DNA of 64,000 nucleotides, from assembly GCF_014705615.1 (NCBI RefSeq), contig NZ_JACXJA010000010.1, forward strand, positions 186,001 through 250,000. The letters run 5' to 3'. Within the stretch, counting starts at the first letter, position 1; each line of letters opens with the position of its first letter. This stretch comes from Paenibacillus oceani. Lineage in GTDB: Bacteria > Bacillota > Bacilli > Paenibacillales > NBRC-103111. The notes beneath the pieces were generated by a model. That model was not told where the DNA came from. It saw only the letters and a program-made list of their open reading frames with translations, and made no database searches. The position numbers and the translations under genes were made by a program. Positions 56,153 to 64,000 of the stretch are shown here, in pieces.

Positions 56153-56200
56153 CCACAATATATGGGTGAGAATTTCATTATACAACACTAGATCTAGTGC
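56153..56200 (-). promoter_or_regulatory. Paired NrdR boxes over the nrdJ promoter
   Basis: CCACAATATATGGGTG (56153-56168) and ACACTAGATCTAGTGC (56185-56200) both match the NrdR box pattern ACACWATATATWGTGT loosely. Their centres are 32 bp apart, three helical turns, which is the known arrangement for NrdR. Between them on the minus strand lies TATAAT (+ 56177-56182), so the boxes flank the -10 element of nrdJ. Confidence 0.75.
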
Positions 56201-56380
56201 ATCTATTAACGAATCGATGAATTAGTGGAAATTAATTGGACTAGCACCCCGATAGCTCCGATTTTCTCCGCAAAGCTCCTTATTTCAGATCGGACACCCT
56301 TTCGATTTGTCGACAAATTCCGATTTTTTTTGGTATTCCGGCAATAAAATTTCTTGGAAATTCCGACCACCGGATCATGC

Positions 56381-56394
56381 GGAAAACGTTTTCA
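56381..56394. promoter_or_regulatory. cre-like palindrome
   Basis: GGAAAACGTTTTCA matches the cre consensus at 13 of 14 positions (first base G instead of T) and has a perfect GAAAACGTTTTC core. It lies about 150 bp upstream of the D-amino-acid aminotransferase start. Confidence 0.4.
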
Positions 56395-56540
56395 TCTGCA
56401 TCTTAAACCGGCATTTTCCGCCCTCTCTCGCTTCTATAATTTCATCGGATTTAGTATGATATACAGATAGCTTGAATATGCTTCCCGGGCTTTGACAATC
56501 GGCTCCCGGACGAGATCCGCAAAAAAGAGAGGTGCCTGCC

Positions 56541-57374
56541 TTGATCCTGATCGACGACCGTTTCCTCCCCGAATCCGAAGCTTCCGTCTCTTACATGGAC
56601 AGAGGCTATTATTTTGGCGACGGCATCTATGAAGTATTCCGCATATACAACGGGCAGTTGTACGAGAAACCGGCCCACTACGAACGGCTTATCCGAACCG
56701 CCCGCGAAGTTAAAATGCGTCTTCCGGCCCCCATCGAAACGATCGATGACCGGCTGACCGAGCTGCTGGAACGATCCGGCGTCCGCAATGGCATTTTGTA
56801 CGTCCAGATCACCCGGGGCGTCGCCCCAAGATCGCATGCATTTCCGCCGGCCGAGACGAAGCCGGTTCTTCTGGCCTACTGCAACGAGCTGGAGCGCCCT
56901 GTCGGCAAAATGCAAAGCGGGATCTCCGCCATCACCCTGCCCGATATTCGCTGGCTTCGCTGCGATCTGAAGACGCTCAATCTGCTCGGCAGCGTGCTGG
57001 CCAAGCAGGAGGCGGCAGAGGCGGGAGCCGACGACGTCATCCTTCACCGGGACGGCATCGTAACCGAGTGCAGTGCGTCCAACCTGATGATCGTCAAGGA
57101 CGGCGAGGTTTCCACCCATCCAGCCGATCATCTCATTTTGCATGGGATTACCCGTGCTGTCGTGCTGCGGCTTGCGGAAGAGAACGGAATTCCGGCGCAC
57201 GAAATCGCCTTCTCCCTGGAAGCGCTGCGTCAGGCGGATGAAGTGTTCCTGACCGGAACGACAATGGAGCTGTTCCCGATCGTAACGATAGACGGCGTCT
57301 CCGTTGGCGGCGGCCAGCCGGGGCCGGTGACGAGGAAGCTGCAGGCGGCTTTCGAGAAGACGATCCCGATCTGA
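56541..57374 (+). CDS. dat: D-amino-acid aminotransferase (PLP class IV)
   Basis: 277 residues from TTG 56541, eight bases after AGAGAGG; a GTG three codons upstream is the alternative. The fold-type IV signature MDRGYYFGDGIYEVFRIYNG matches D-alanine aminotransferases of Bacillus. The PLP lysine is Lys144 (CDLKTLNLLGS), the glutamate Glu176 (VTECSASNLMIV), and the phosphate-binding TGTTMELFPI is present. It makes D-glutamate or D-alanine for peptidoglycan. Length matches the family (about 280). Transcribed alone or with the MmcQ-like gene 140 bp downstream. Confidence 0.88.
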   Translation: MILIDDRFLPESEASVSYMDRGYYFGDGIYEVFRIYNGQLYEKPAHYERLIRTAREVKMRLPAPIETIDDRLTELLERSGVRNGILYVQITRGVAPRSHAFPPAETKPVLLAYCNELERPVGKMQSGISAITLPDIRWLRCDLKTLNLLGSVLAKQEAAEAGADDVILHRDGIVTECSASNLMIVKDGEVSTHPADHLILHGITRAVVLRLAEENGIPAHEIAFSLEALRQADEVFLTGTTMELFPIVTIDGVSVGGGQPGPVTRKLQAAFEKTIPI

Positions 57375-57513
57375 CAAACAGACGACACGCTGTCCGATCC
57401 GAATGCTCCTGCCGTTCATAGGCACCGATACGATCCTGTACTTATCCCTAATCCGTAACGCTTCCAGATCGGTCTATTTTCGCTTTTCTTACATAAGGAG
57501 TGTGCCAAAAGTC

Positions 57514-57876
57514 ATGAATATGTCCGGATTAACCGCATACTGTCTGACCCAGCCCGGCGCCCGGGAAGATTACCCGTTCGGTCCGGAGCCTCTCGTGATG
57601 AAGGTGGGACCGAAGATGTTCGCCCTCCTGTCCGTCGGCGAGAGCGGCCAGCCGTCCATCTCGCTGAAGTGCGATCCGGAACTTGCTTATTTGCTTCGCC
57701 AGCAGTATGCCGCCGTGAAGCCGGGTTACCATCTAAACAAACAGCACTGGAATACCGTCGTCATCGACGGGACGGTACCGGACGAGGAGCTGCGAGGGAT
57801 GATCGACGATTCCTACGCTCTCGTGACGCGGTCCTTGACCAAAGCGGACAAGGAAAAGCTCGGCCTGATTCGTTAG
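57514..57876 (+). CDS. MmcQ/YjbR-family protein
   Basis: 120 residues. YCLTQPGAREDYPFGPEPLV, KMFALLS and the C-terminal HWNTVVIDGTVPDEELRGMI with YALVTRSLTKADK are typical of the MmcQ/YjbR family, small double-wing proteins with a CyaY-like fold and unclear role. The ATG at 57514 follows AAGGAG at a rather long 13 bases; no closer start fits. Confidence 0.88.
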   Translation: MNMSGLTAYCLTQPGAREDYPFGPEPLVMKVGPKMFALLSVGESGQPSISLKCDPELAYLLRQQYAAVKPGYHLNKQHWNTVVIDGTVPDEELRGMIDDSYALVTRSLTKADKEKLGLIR

Positions 57877-57984
57877 CCGCTGCCCGATTTACCCAGACGC
57901 TGCTGCTAAGACGTCTGAGCGCAGCCCTTATTCAGAGGTTGAATACCAATAAACGGCAGCTTTCGGGTGAACAGAAGGTCGGAT

Positions 57985-58240
57985 CTACGTGCGGTTGTGG
58001 AAGACAATAAGAGTTGTTTGTACCCTCTATTTTGGGCATATTTGAAAGTCTGGGGCGGATAAAGGCGGTTTGCATCCCTTATTCCAACCAACTTGTAGGG
58101 TCTGCCCCCTTTTCGCATAGATTAGCAGCTCCAAACCGCCTCTATTCCTCCATCCTGCACCACTTTTGCGAAAATAAGAGGTACAAACCGCTTCTATCCG
58201 CCCATCGGACGCTTGACTACCGCTTCCGGCCCACCGGCTG
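57985..58240 (+). repeat. Dispersed intergenic repeat, copy D
   Basis: Shares landmarks with copies A-C: GATAAAGGCGGTTTGCATCC, CTTATTCCAACCAACTTG, CCAAACCGCCTCTATTCC, AAATAAGAGGTACAAACCGC. The first and last units are inverted relative to each other; for example AATAAGGGATGCAAACCGCC on the minus strand matches AATAAGAGGTACAAACCGC on the plus. The conserved GAAGCAGG tail of A-C is missing or diverged. It lies between convergent genes 57514 and 58241. Confidence 0.72.
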
Positions 58241-59119
58241 TCACGACTCGGGCTGAAAATGCTCCATGCCCAGCTTCTGGACTCGCAGCTCGGAAGGCGA
58301 ACAGCCATGCCATTTCTTGAACTGTCTGGAGAAATGGAACGGGTCGGCGAATCCGACGGAAGCCGCGATCTGACCGATCGTCAGCGGTTCGCTCAGCAGT
58401 TGCCTGGCCCGCTCCATGCGCAGCTTGAGCAAATACTGCGCGGGGCTTTGCCCCGTCGCTTTTTTGAACATCCTCGACAAATAGGCGCGGTGGTAGCCCG
58501 TTTCCTTCGCCAGCTCGTCCATCGAAACCGGTCTGTGGTACTGAAGCGCCAAATAGCGGGCCGCATGTTCCATCCTTCGGCTCGTCTCCGCCTCCTCCAG
58601 CCGCCCCCTGCTTCCTTCCCCCTCCCGTTGATCCATCTGGCGATCGGCCCATTCTCCGAAAATAAGTCTCAGGTTGGCTCCCGCCTTCAGATCGCAGCCC
58701 GGTCCGCCTGTGCGGAGTGCATCCTGAACCCGCCAGAACAAAACGTTCGCGCGCCGGGTCCCCCCTCCCTCCAAAACCGGCGAATCCGGCTCGACGCCAA
58801 GCTCTCTTAGCCGGTAATCGACCTCCGTTCCCCGAAACCCGATCCAGCGGTAACTCCATGGCTCCGTCTCATCCGATCCATAGCCCGCCAGCTCTCCCGG
58901 ATAAATGAAAAAGCAGTCTCCCGCCTTCAGCTCCCGGCGTGTGCCCCTTGAAGTCAAGCTCCCTTTCCCCGATACGACCAGATGAACGAGGTGATAGCCG
59001 AGTACGTGGGGCCCGACCTGGTGGAGCGGCGGCGTCCGGTTGTTTCCGGCGAACAGCACCGTTATTTCCCCGTTTCCGGCAAAGGGATTAATCGTCACGC
59101 CGTGCAGGTCCGGTCTCAT
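58241..59119 (-). CDS. AraC-family regulator of the alpha-galactosidase
   Basis: 292 residues from ATG 59117-59119, seven bases after AAGGAGG. The cupin domain (HLVHLVVSGKGSLTSRGTRR, DCFFIYPGELAGYG, WSYRWIGFRGTEVD) and AraC domain (VSMDELAKETGYHRAYLSRM, IGQIAASVGFADPFHFSRQF) resemble MsmR/RafR-type activators. Divergent from the alpha-galactosidase gene at 59382, it probably activates it in response to raffinose-type or melibiose-type sugars. Confidence 0.92.
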   Translation of the reverse strand: MRPDLHGVTINPFAGNGEITVLFAGNNRTPPLHQVGPHVLGYHLVHLVVSGKGSLTSRGTRRELKAGDCFFIYPGELAGYGSDETEPWSYRWIGFRGTEVDYRLRELGVEPDSPVLEGGGTRRANVLFWRVQDALRTGGPGCDLKAGANLRLIFGEWADRQMDQREGEGSRGRLEEAETSRRMEHAARYLALQYHRPVSMDELAKETGYHRAYLSRMFKKATGQSPAQYLLKLRMERARQLLSEPLTIGQIAASVGFADPFHFSRQFKKWHGCSPSELRVQKLGMEHFQPES

Positions 59120-59381
59120 CAAACGCCCTCCTTGTCCGCAGCTCCTCTAATGGCTTTATTGTACTACGGAAGCTTCCTTTCGTGCAGTCCGCCACATCCC
59201 TCCAACCTCCACTTTCCTTCACTTCCCTCCATCCACATGTCGAAGCAAGCGTCCCACAAGTTACAAATATCTATGCGAAGGTCATCTTTCTCTATGGCCG
59301 TAACGTCTCGCCTGATCTATGATTCGTACTAGAATCCAAGCAATGCCATGCAGACAAGTGTAAATGAAAGGGAGCGGCGAT

Positions 59382-61283
59382 ATGGATAAACTTAAGCAAA
59401 CGATCGATTTCGGCAAAGCGTCCATCAAGGTGATCGGGGCAGATCGGACTTACAGCGAGAGCAAGACGACGACCCGCAGCACGGGGAGCCTGGGGAGCAC
59501 AGGGAGCACGACGATCCGGCGCTGGGAGGCGGTAACGGTTACGCTACAGCAGGACGAGGAGGGTATCTGCAGCGTCTCGATCGTCAATAGCGGGGACGAG
59601 GCGTTCCAGCTCCAGCGCGTCTGTATCGAGTGGACGGCCGAACAGTTTACCCCCCGGCTGGACAGCCGGGATTACATCCAGCTGTACCACTCGCGGGACT
59701 TCTCCAAACTATCGGGCGTCCGTCCCGTTCACCGTCCGAACGACTGGTCCGATCCGGCGGACGCTTCGGGCATGGTCACGGTATTATCGAAGCGGCAAGA
59801 CGGAACCGCGCTGCTGATCGGCGCCCTGCCTCCTTACGGGGACTGTTTTGCCGACTTCCCGCTGCTGCACGACAAGCCGCACCGGGACGGAAGCTTCGGG
59901 TTCGGCATCCATCTGCAATCCCCGAGGCGGCTCACTCCAGGACAGGAAGATACGCTCGCCCATCTGGTCGCGCTGGAAGGCGCGGACGGAACGGAGCTGC
60001 TCGAGCGGTACGGCGAACTGATCCGCCGCCGTTTGTCTTCAATGATCCGGGTTCGTCCCCGAATCACCGGATGGAACACGTGGGATTATTATGCCGGAGC
60101 CGTCCGGCAAAGCGACATAACCGATAACGCGGCCGCCGCCCGGACGCAGTTCGGTGACGCGCTTCGTTATTTCGTTGTGGACGAGGGCTATGAGTGCCAA
60201 TGGGGAGTCTGGGAAAGCGGCTGGAAGTTTCCGGACGGGTTGGACGGACTTTGCGCAAGCATCCGGGAAAACGGCTACGAGCCCGGCATCTGGACCGCTC
60301 CACTCATGGTCAACGTGTATACGCCGCTGTACCGGCAGCACCCGGACTGGTTCGTGGGGGACGGGCAGGGCAATCCTTACTTGACCCAGATGGGGTACGG
60401 CACGATGGCTCAGCTCGATATGACCCGGCCCGGCGCTGCGGCGCACATCCGGGACGTGTATACTCGTCTGCGCGCGAACGGGTTTACGTATTTCAAATGC
60501 GATTTCACCCAAATGCTGCTGGGCGCTTCGTCGTTCGCAAGCGGAGACCTCTCGCACGCAGGCATGCTGCGCAAACTGTTCCTAACGATCCGGGAGGCGA
60601 TCGGAGACGACGCCTACCTGCTCGCCTGCGGCGCGCCATACGAAGCAGCGGCCGGCATCGCGGACGCGCACCGGACGACCGGCGATATTCACAATTACTG
60701 GAGCCATATCCGCCAAAACATCCGCTCGATGTTCGCCCGGTGGTGGATGCAGGGGACGCTTGGCAATACGGACCCCGACTTCGCGATCGTCCGCTGCGGC
60801 GATACGACTGACGACACGCTGCTGAACCGCAGGCAGAAGCTCCAGCCGTGGAGAGCGGGGGGCAATTGGGGCACCGGCCGCGAGATGAATCTGGAGGAGG
60901 CGAAAACGCTGCTGCTCGCCTGCCTGGTGACCGGGGGCGATCTGGTGCTCGGCGATGCGCTGGGGAAACTCAATGCCGAAGGAACGGCGCTGCTTCGCCG
61001 TATAATGGACATCCCCGTCAGCCGCGGCCAACCGCTCAACCTGTTCCGTCCGGACGGAGACGACTTGCCGATCGTGGTCGCGGATAGCGGCGGCGGCAAG
61101 CTGATCGCCCTGTTCAACCTGAGCGACGATTATCTGGCGCAGTCTGTCCCGGAAACGGTGTTCCCGCGCTCAGGTACGGGAGTGGAAATATGGAGCGGCG
61201 GGGAAGAAGCGCTTCCTTCCGGCGGCGTCGTGCCGCTAGCCCCCCGCAGCGCGAAGGCTTGGCTGGTCCGGCAGGGCGTTTAA
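59382..61283 (+). CDS. Alpha-galactosidase-like glycoside hydrolase (GH27/GH36 type)
   Basis: 633 residues from ATG 59382, preceded by AAAGGGAG; a start 18 bp upstream overlaps this site. The N-terminal half is beta-rich with a Thr/Ser/Gly repeat (about 30-45). The catalytic barrel begins GWNTWDYYAGAVRQSDITDN and contains the nucleophile Asp374 (YFKCDFTQM) and probable acid/base Asp435 (RTTGDIHNYW), both intact. No signal peptide, so it acts on imported oligosaccharides. Exact linkage is not certain; alpha-galactoside hydrolysis is inferred from motif layout. Confidence 0.85.
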   Translation: MDKLKQTIDFGKASIKVIGADRTYSESKTTTRSTGSLGSTGSTTIRRWEAVTVTLQQDEEGICSVSIVNSGDEAFQLQRVCIEWTAEQFTPRLDSRDYIQLYHSRDFSKLSGVRPVHRPNDWSDPADASGMVTVLSKRQDGTALLIGALPPYGDCFADFPLLHDKPHRDGSFGFGIHLQSPRRLTPGQEDTLAHLVALEGADGTELLERYGELIRRRLSSMIRVRPRITGWNTWDYYAGAVRQSDITDNAAAARTQFGDALRYFVVDEGYECQWGVWESGWKFPDGLDGLCASIRENGYEPGIWTAPLMVNVYTPLYRQHPDWFVGDGQGNPYLTQMGYGTMAQLDMTRPGAAAHIRDVYTRLRANGFTYFKCDFTQMLLGASSFASGDLSHAGMLRKLFLTIREAIGDDAYLLACGAPYEAAAGIADAHRTTGDIHNYWSHIRQNIRSMFARWWMQGTLGNTDPDFAIVRCGDTTDDTLLNRRQKLQPWRAGGNWGTGREMNLEEAKTLLLACLVTGGDLVLGDALGKLNAEGTALLRRIMDIPVSRGQPLNLFRPDGDDLPIVVADSGGGKLIALFNLSDDYLAQSVPETVFPRSGTGVEIWSGGEEALPSGGVVPLAPRSAKAWLVRQGV

Positions 61284-61423
61284 TAGACGGCGGGGCCATC
61301 AAGTCTTTGGGTGATAGGCCCATGCACAAAGGCCTGCAGTATATTGTTTCTACCTGCCTGCACAGCGCAATGCAATGCAGTCTGTCCGGCAATAACTTCG
61401 GGACACATCCTCTATGGCGGTCT

Positions 61424-61640
61424 TAGCGGAAGTTTTAGTTCCGTTATCGCGGACAGCGGACGTTCCAACGGGCAATAGCGGAAGCATCGCTTCCGCTATT
61501 TGTGCATATGACGCCGCTTTTAGCGTTTTTCCCCGAAATAGCGGAAGTAATCCATCCGCTTTCCCCGCTTAAACGGCATTTCCGAACGAATAGCGGAAGC
61601 TACTCTTCCGCTAAAGGAAGTCCGTAACGCTTAGCGCGAT
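61424..61640. repeat. Cluster of AGCGGAAG palindromic repeats
   Basis: AATAGCGGAAG and CTTCCGCTATT half-sites recur at least six times. Two close hairpins are clear: ATAGCGGAAG / CTTCCGCTAT at 61474-61500 and AGCGGAAG / CTTCCGCT at 61590-61613, each with a 5-base loop. The cluster lies between the convergent alpha-galactosidase and lipM genes. It is unrelated in sequence to the copy A-D family. Confidence 0.75.
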
Positions 61641-61675
61641 ACCTACTCATCCGAGCCCTGCCCCGGACAACCGGC

Positions 61676-62533
61676 TCAGCGGCGCAGGTTCCACTCGTCG
61701 TTGCCGTATTTCTCGGTGCTAAGCTGCGCAGCCAGCTCCCGCTCGTACTCCGTCAGCTCGCCTTCTTCCAGACGGATGCCGAGTCCTTCGGCGATCCCTT
61801 CGCGGAAGGCGGCTTCCGCTTCCTCATACGTAACGGGCTGCCTCCCCATCCCGCGGCAGATGTCGCCGATCGCCACCGCTTTCGTATGGAATGACGTCTT
61901 CAGCCGTTCTTTGATCCGGTCGCTGGAGAAACGAAGCAGCGAGAACAACTGGTCCACGTCCATCTCCAGCAGAATCGAGCCATGCTGCAAAATAACGCCC
62001 CTGGATCGGGTTTGCGCGCTCCCGGCGATTTTCCGGCCTTCGACGACGAGCTCGTACCAGGAAGGCGAATCGAAGCAGGCGGCCGAACCGGCCGTTGACG
62101 TATACTTCGCCTTTTCCTCCGGCATGCCGAGGTTTACCATCTCCGCCCGCAAATCCAGCCTCCGGAAGCCTTGCACCAGCCCCTCGCTAAGCACGCGGTA
62201 CGCCTCGTTAACCGTAGTCGGCATGTCCGGGTATTCCTCGGAGACGATCATACTGTACGTCAGCTCGCGGTCGTGCAGGACGGCGCGTCCCCCTGTCGGT
62301 CTCCGGACGAAACCGATCCCCTGCCGCTGCACCTCCGCCAATTCGATCTCGTCCTCCGCCTTTTGAAAATATCCGATCGACAGCGTCGCCGGGTTCCATC
62401 CGTAAAACCGTACCGTCGGAGGCGCCTTCCCTTCGCTGTGCGCGATCAGCATCGCCTCGTCGATCGCCATATTATCGGCCGGCGATTTTGGTCCGGACCG
62501 GATCAATCTCCATACGTTGTCTTTCATCGCCAT
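61676..62533 (-). CDS. lipM: Octanoyltransferase LipM
   Basis: 285 residues of the BPL/LplA/LipB fold. It has FYGWNPATLSIGYFQKAEDE, RRPTGGRAVLHDRELTYSMI, the catalytic Cys segment SAACFDSPSWYELVVEGRKI and AGSAQTRSRGVILQHGSIL. LipM transfers octanoate from acyl carrier protein to GcvH at the start of lipoic acid synthesis, as described for Bacillus subtilis. It lies downstream of gcvPB on the same strand, mirroring the link between lipoylation and glycine cleavage, but a terminator separates them. The first ATG is kept; a second ATG two codons later is also possible. Confidence 0.9.
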   Translation of the reverse strand: MAMKDNVWRLIRSGPKSPADNMAIDEAMLIAHSEGKAPPTVRFYGWNPATLSIGYFQKAEDEIELAEVQRQGIGFVRRPTGGRAVLHDRELTYSMIVSEEYPDMPTTVNEAYRVLSEGLVQGFRRLDLRAEMVNLGMPEEKAKYTSTAGSAACFDSPSWYELVVEGRKIAGSAQTRSRGVILQHGSILLEMDVDQLFSLLRFSSDRIKERLKTSFHTKAVAIGDICRGMGRQPVTYEEAEAAFREGIAEGLGIRLEEGELTEYERELAAQLSTEKYGNDEWNLRR

Positions 62534-62570
62534 TCCCCCTGCTCCACCTTGATCGCAACAATCGAACCAA

Positions 62571-62607
62571 CAAAAGGAGCCCCGCAGCTCATAGAGGCGG
62601 AGACTCC
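62571..62607 (-). terminator. Terminator after gcvPB
   Basis: On the minus strand GGAGTCTCCGC pairs with GCGGGGCTCC (one bulge) across a loop, followed by TTTTG. It ends the gcvPB transcript about 90 bp after its stop and just before lipM. Confidence 0.6.
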
Positions 62608-62693
62608 CTGTACATGACTAGCTGTTCGATTTTATCGTACTCCATTTCGAAAGGAATTACAAAACGCGATTCCCTTCAAACGCTGACAAACGA

Positions 62694-64000
62694 TTATCCG
62701 CACGTGCAGTTCAGGACCGGCTTGCGTGCCGCCTGCGTTTCGTCCAGACGTTTCACGACGGTCGTATACGGCGCATTCACGACAAGATCCGGCGTTTCCT
62801 CGGCTTCCTTGGCGATCTGAATCATCGTATCGATAAACCCGTCGAGCGTTTCTTTGCTTTCCGTCTCCGTCGGCTCGATCATGATGCACTCTTCGACGTT
62901 AAGCGGGAAGTAGATGGTCGGCGGATGGTAGCCGAAGTCGAGCAGCCGCTTGGCGATATCGAGCGTACGGACACCGAGCTTTTTCTGCCGCTTGCCGGAC
63001 ATAACGAACTCGTGCTTGCATGCTCTGTCGAACGGCACGTCATAATAAGGCGCGAGCCGCTTCATCATATAGTTGGCGTTCAGCACCGCATTTTCGGATA
63101 CTTGACGCAGCCCTTCGCCGCCCAGCGTGCGAATGTACGTGTACGCGCGGACGAGGATGCCGAAGTTGCCGTAAAACGCTTTGACCCGGCCGATCGACAA
63201 TGGATCTCCCGCTTCGAGGAAGTACGTTCCGTCCGCTCTGCGCGCTACGTTCGGCGCCGGCAGGAACGGGATCAGCTTCTGCTTCACGCCGACCGGACCT
63301 GCGCCGGGACCGCCGCCGCCGTGAGGCGTACTCATCGTTTTGTGCAAATTCAGGTGAACGACGTCAAAGCCCATGTCGCCCGGACGCGCGATCCCGAGAA
63401 TCGCGTTGGAATTGGCGCCGTCGTAATACAACAGCCCGCCCGCTTCGTGAACGATGCGTGCGATCTCGACGATCTGCTCCTCGAACAAGCCGAGCGTGTT
63501 CGGATTCGTCAGCATAAGCGCTGCCGTATCCGCTCCTACCGCTGCGCGGAGCGCATCCAGATCGACCAGTCCCCGGTCGTCGGACTTGATCGTAACCGTC
63601 TCGAATCCGGCGACCGTAGCGCTGGCCGGGTTCGTGCCGTGCGAGGAGTCCGGTACGATGACCTTGGACCGTTTCTCTCCGCGGCTTTCGTGGTAAGCGC
63701 GGATCATCATCAGACCGGTCCATTCGCCGTGCGCGCCGGCGGCCGGCTGCAGCGTTACTTTATCCATGCCGGTAATTTCGGCCAGATCGTTTTGCAGCGT
63801 ATAGAGCAGCTCAAGCGCGCCCTGCACCGATTCCTCCGGCTGGTACGGGTGGATTTTCGCGATTCCCGGGAACCGCGCTACGTCCTCGTTAATTTTCGGG
63901 TTATATTTCATCGTACAGGAGCCGAGCGGATAGAAGCCGTTGTCGATGCCAAAGTTCCGGCGGGACAATGCGGTGTAGTGACGGATCACATCCACCTCGT
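62694..64000 (-). CDS. gcvPB: Glycine dehydrogenase (decarboxylating) subunit 2, 5' end beyond window
   Basis: The frame stays open to the window end; the ATG at 63993-63995 is internal, because the family normally has about 50 residues before [20 protein letters not shown]. Recognisable motifs are [36 protein letters not shown], the PLP-binding [16 protein letters not shown], and the C-terminal [20 protein letters not shown]. With GcvPA it forms the P-protein that decarboxylates glycine and passes the aminomethyl group to lipoylated GcvH. gcvPA is expected just beyond the window. Confidence 0.95.
   Translation of the reverse strand, partial: EVDVIRHYTALSRRNFGIDNGFYPLGSCTMKYNPKINEDVARFPGIAKIHPYQPEESVQGALELLYTLQNDLAEITGMDKVTLQPAAGAHGEWTGLMMIRAYHESRGEKRSKVIVPDSSHGTNPASATVAGFETVTIKSDDRGLVDLDALRAAVGADTAALMLTNPNTLGLFEEQIVEIARIVHEAGGLLYYDGANSNAILGIARPGDMGFDVVHLNLHKTMSTPHGGGGPGAGPVGVKQKLIPFLPAPNVARRADGTYFLEAGDPLSIGRVKAFYGNFGILVRAYTYIRTLGGEGLRQVSENAVLNANYMMKRLAPYYDVPFDRACKHEFVMSGKRQKKLGVRTLDIAKRLLDFGYHPPTIYFPLNVEECIMIEPTETESKETLDGFIDTMIQIAKEAEETPDLVVNAPYTTVVKRLDETQAARKPVLNCTCG

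Larger units (their letters stand above)
56059..56540. other. Divergent regulatory region of nrdJ and the aminotransferase gene
   Basis: Contains paired NrdR boxes and the nrdJ promoter at 56150-56210, then an AT-rich stretch and a cre-like palindrome at 56381. No cobalamin riboswitch elements were recognised and no small gene is seen. Confidence 0.55.

Noticed and set aside
56059-56540. Cobalamin riboswitch before nrdJ
   Set aside because: No B12-box or conserved core was seen; the region is explained by promoter and NrdR boxes.

Overview
The window looks like chromosomal DNA from a Gram-positive, spore-forming soil bacterium of the Paenibacillaceae (Paenibacillus or Cohnella type). The basis is moderate GC, strong GGAGG-type ribosome binding sites with frequent GTG/TTG starts, many lipoprotein solute-binding proteins paired with AraC-type regulators, a yuaF-floT pair, lipM beside gcvPB, and cre and NrdR operator sequences. 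No rRNA, tRNA, CRISPR array or prophage structural block was seen.

Layout. 1-14.6 kb: repeated carbohydrate modules in which a solute-binding lipoprotein or FAD enzyme is divergent from an AraC regulator, plus acetyltransferase, sugar epimerase and an FAD oxidoreductase / metallo-beta-lactamase-fold / phosphatase operon. 14.9-20.6 kb: decayed beta-helix gene, flotillin operon, Bcr/CflA efflux pump, small lipoprotein. 21-43 kb: a dense polysaccharide-use region with three large secreted beta-helix proteins, three further solute-binding proteins, a LacI regulator with recognisable operators, two AraC regulators, a Gfo/Idh/MocA dehydrogenase, and a GH31-AraC fusion whose glycosidase catalytic residues appear lost. 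43-48.4 kb: two-component system, alpha/beta hydrolase, ECF sigma factor with a long C-terminal extension. 48.5-52.2 kb: AT-richer accessory island with a dead IS630, two GNAT acetyltransferases and an internally deleted integrase. 52.3-64 kb: B12-dependent ribonucleotide reductase interrupted by an intein and preceded by paired NrdR boxes, D-amino-acid aminotransferase, MmcQ-like protein, AraC/alpha-galactosidase pair, lipM and gcvPB (cut by the window end).

How the genes fit together. Five solute-binding proteins occur without any permease or ATPase gene, so they must use transporters encoded elsewhere. Most sit next to their own regulator and often next to a secreted beta-helix protein or a sugar-modifying enzyme, which suggests capture and processing of plant or microbial polysaccharide. 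Control appears layered: local AraC or LacI regulators, plus probable CcpA (cre) sites.

Non-genic structure. A dispersed element of about 300 bp, built of inverted and direct copies of a short unit, occurs four times in the same orientation (near 4.1, 10.7, 16.0 and 58.1 kb). A separate palindromic repeat cluster is at 61.4-61.6 kb. The most unusual gene is the GH31-AraC fusion at 28.8-31.7 kb, which may be a glycosidase fold reused as a sugar sensor.
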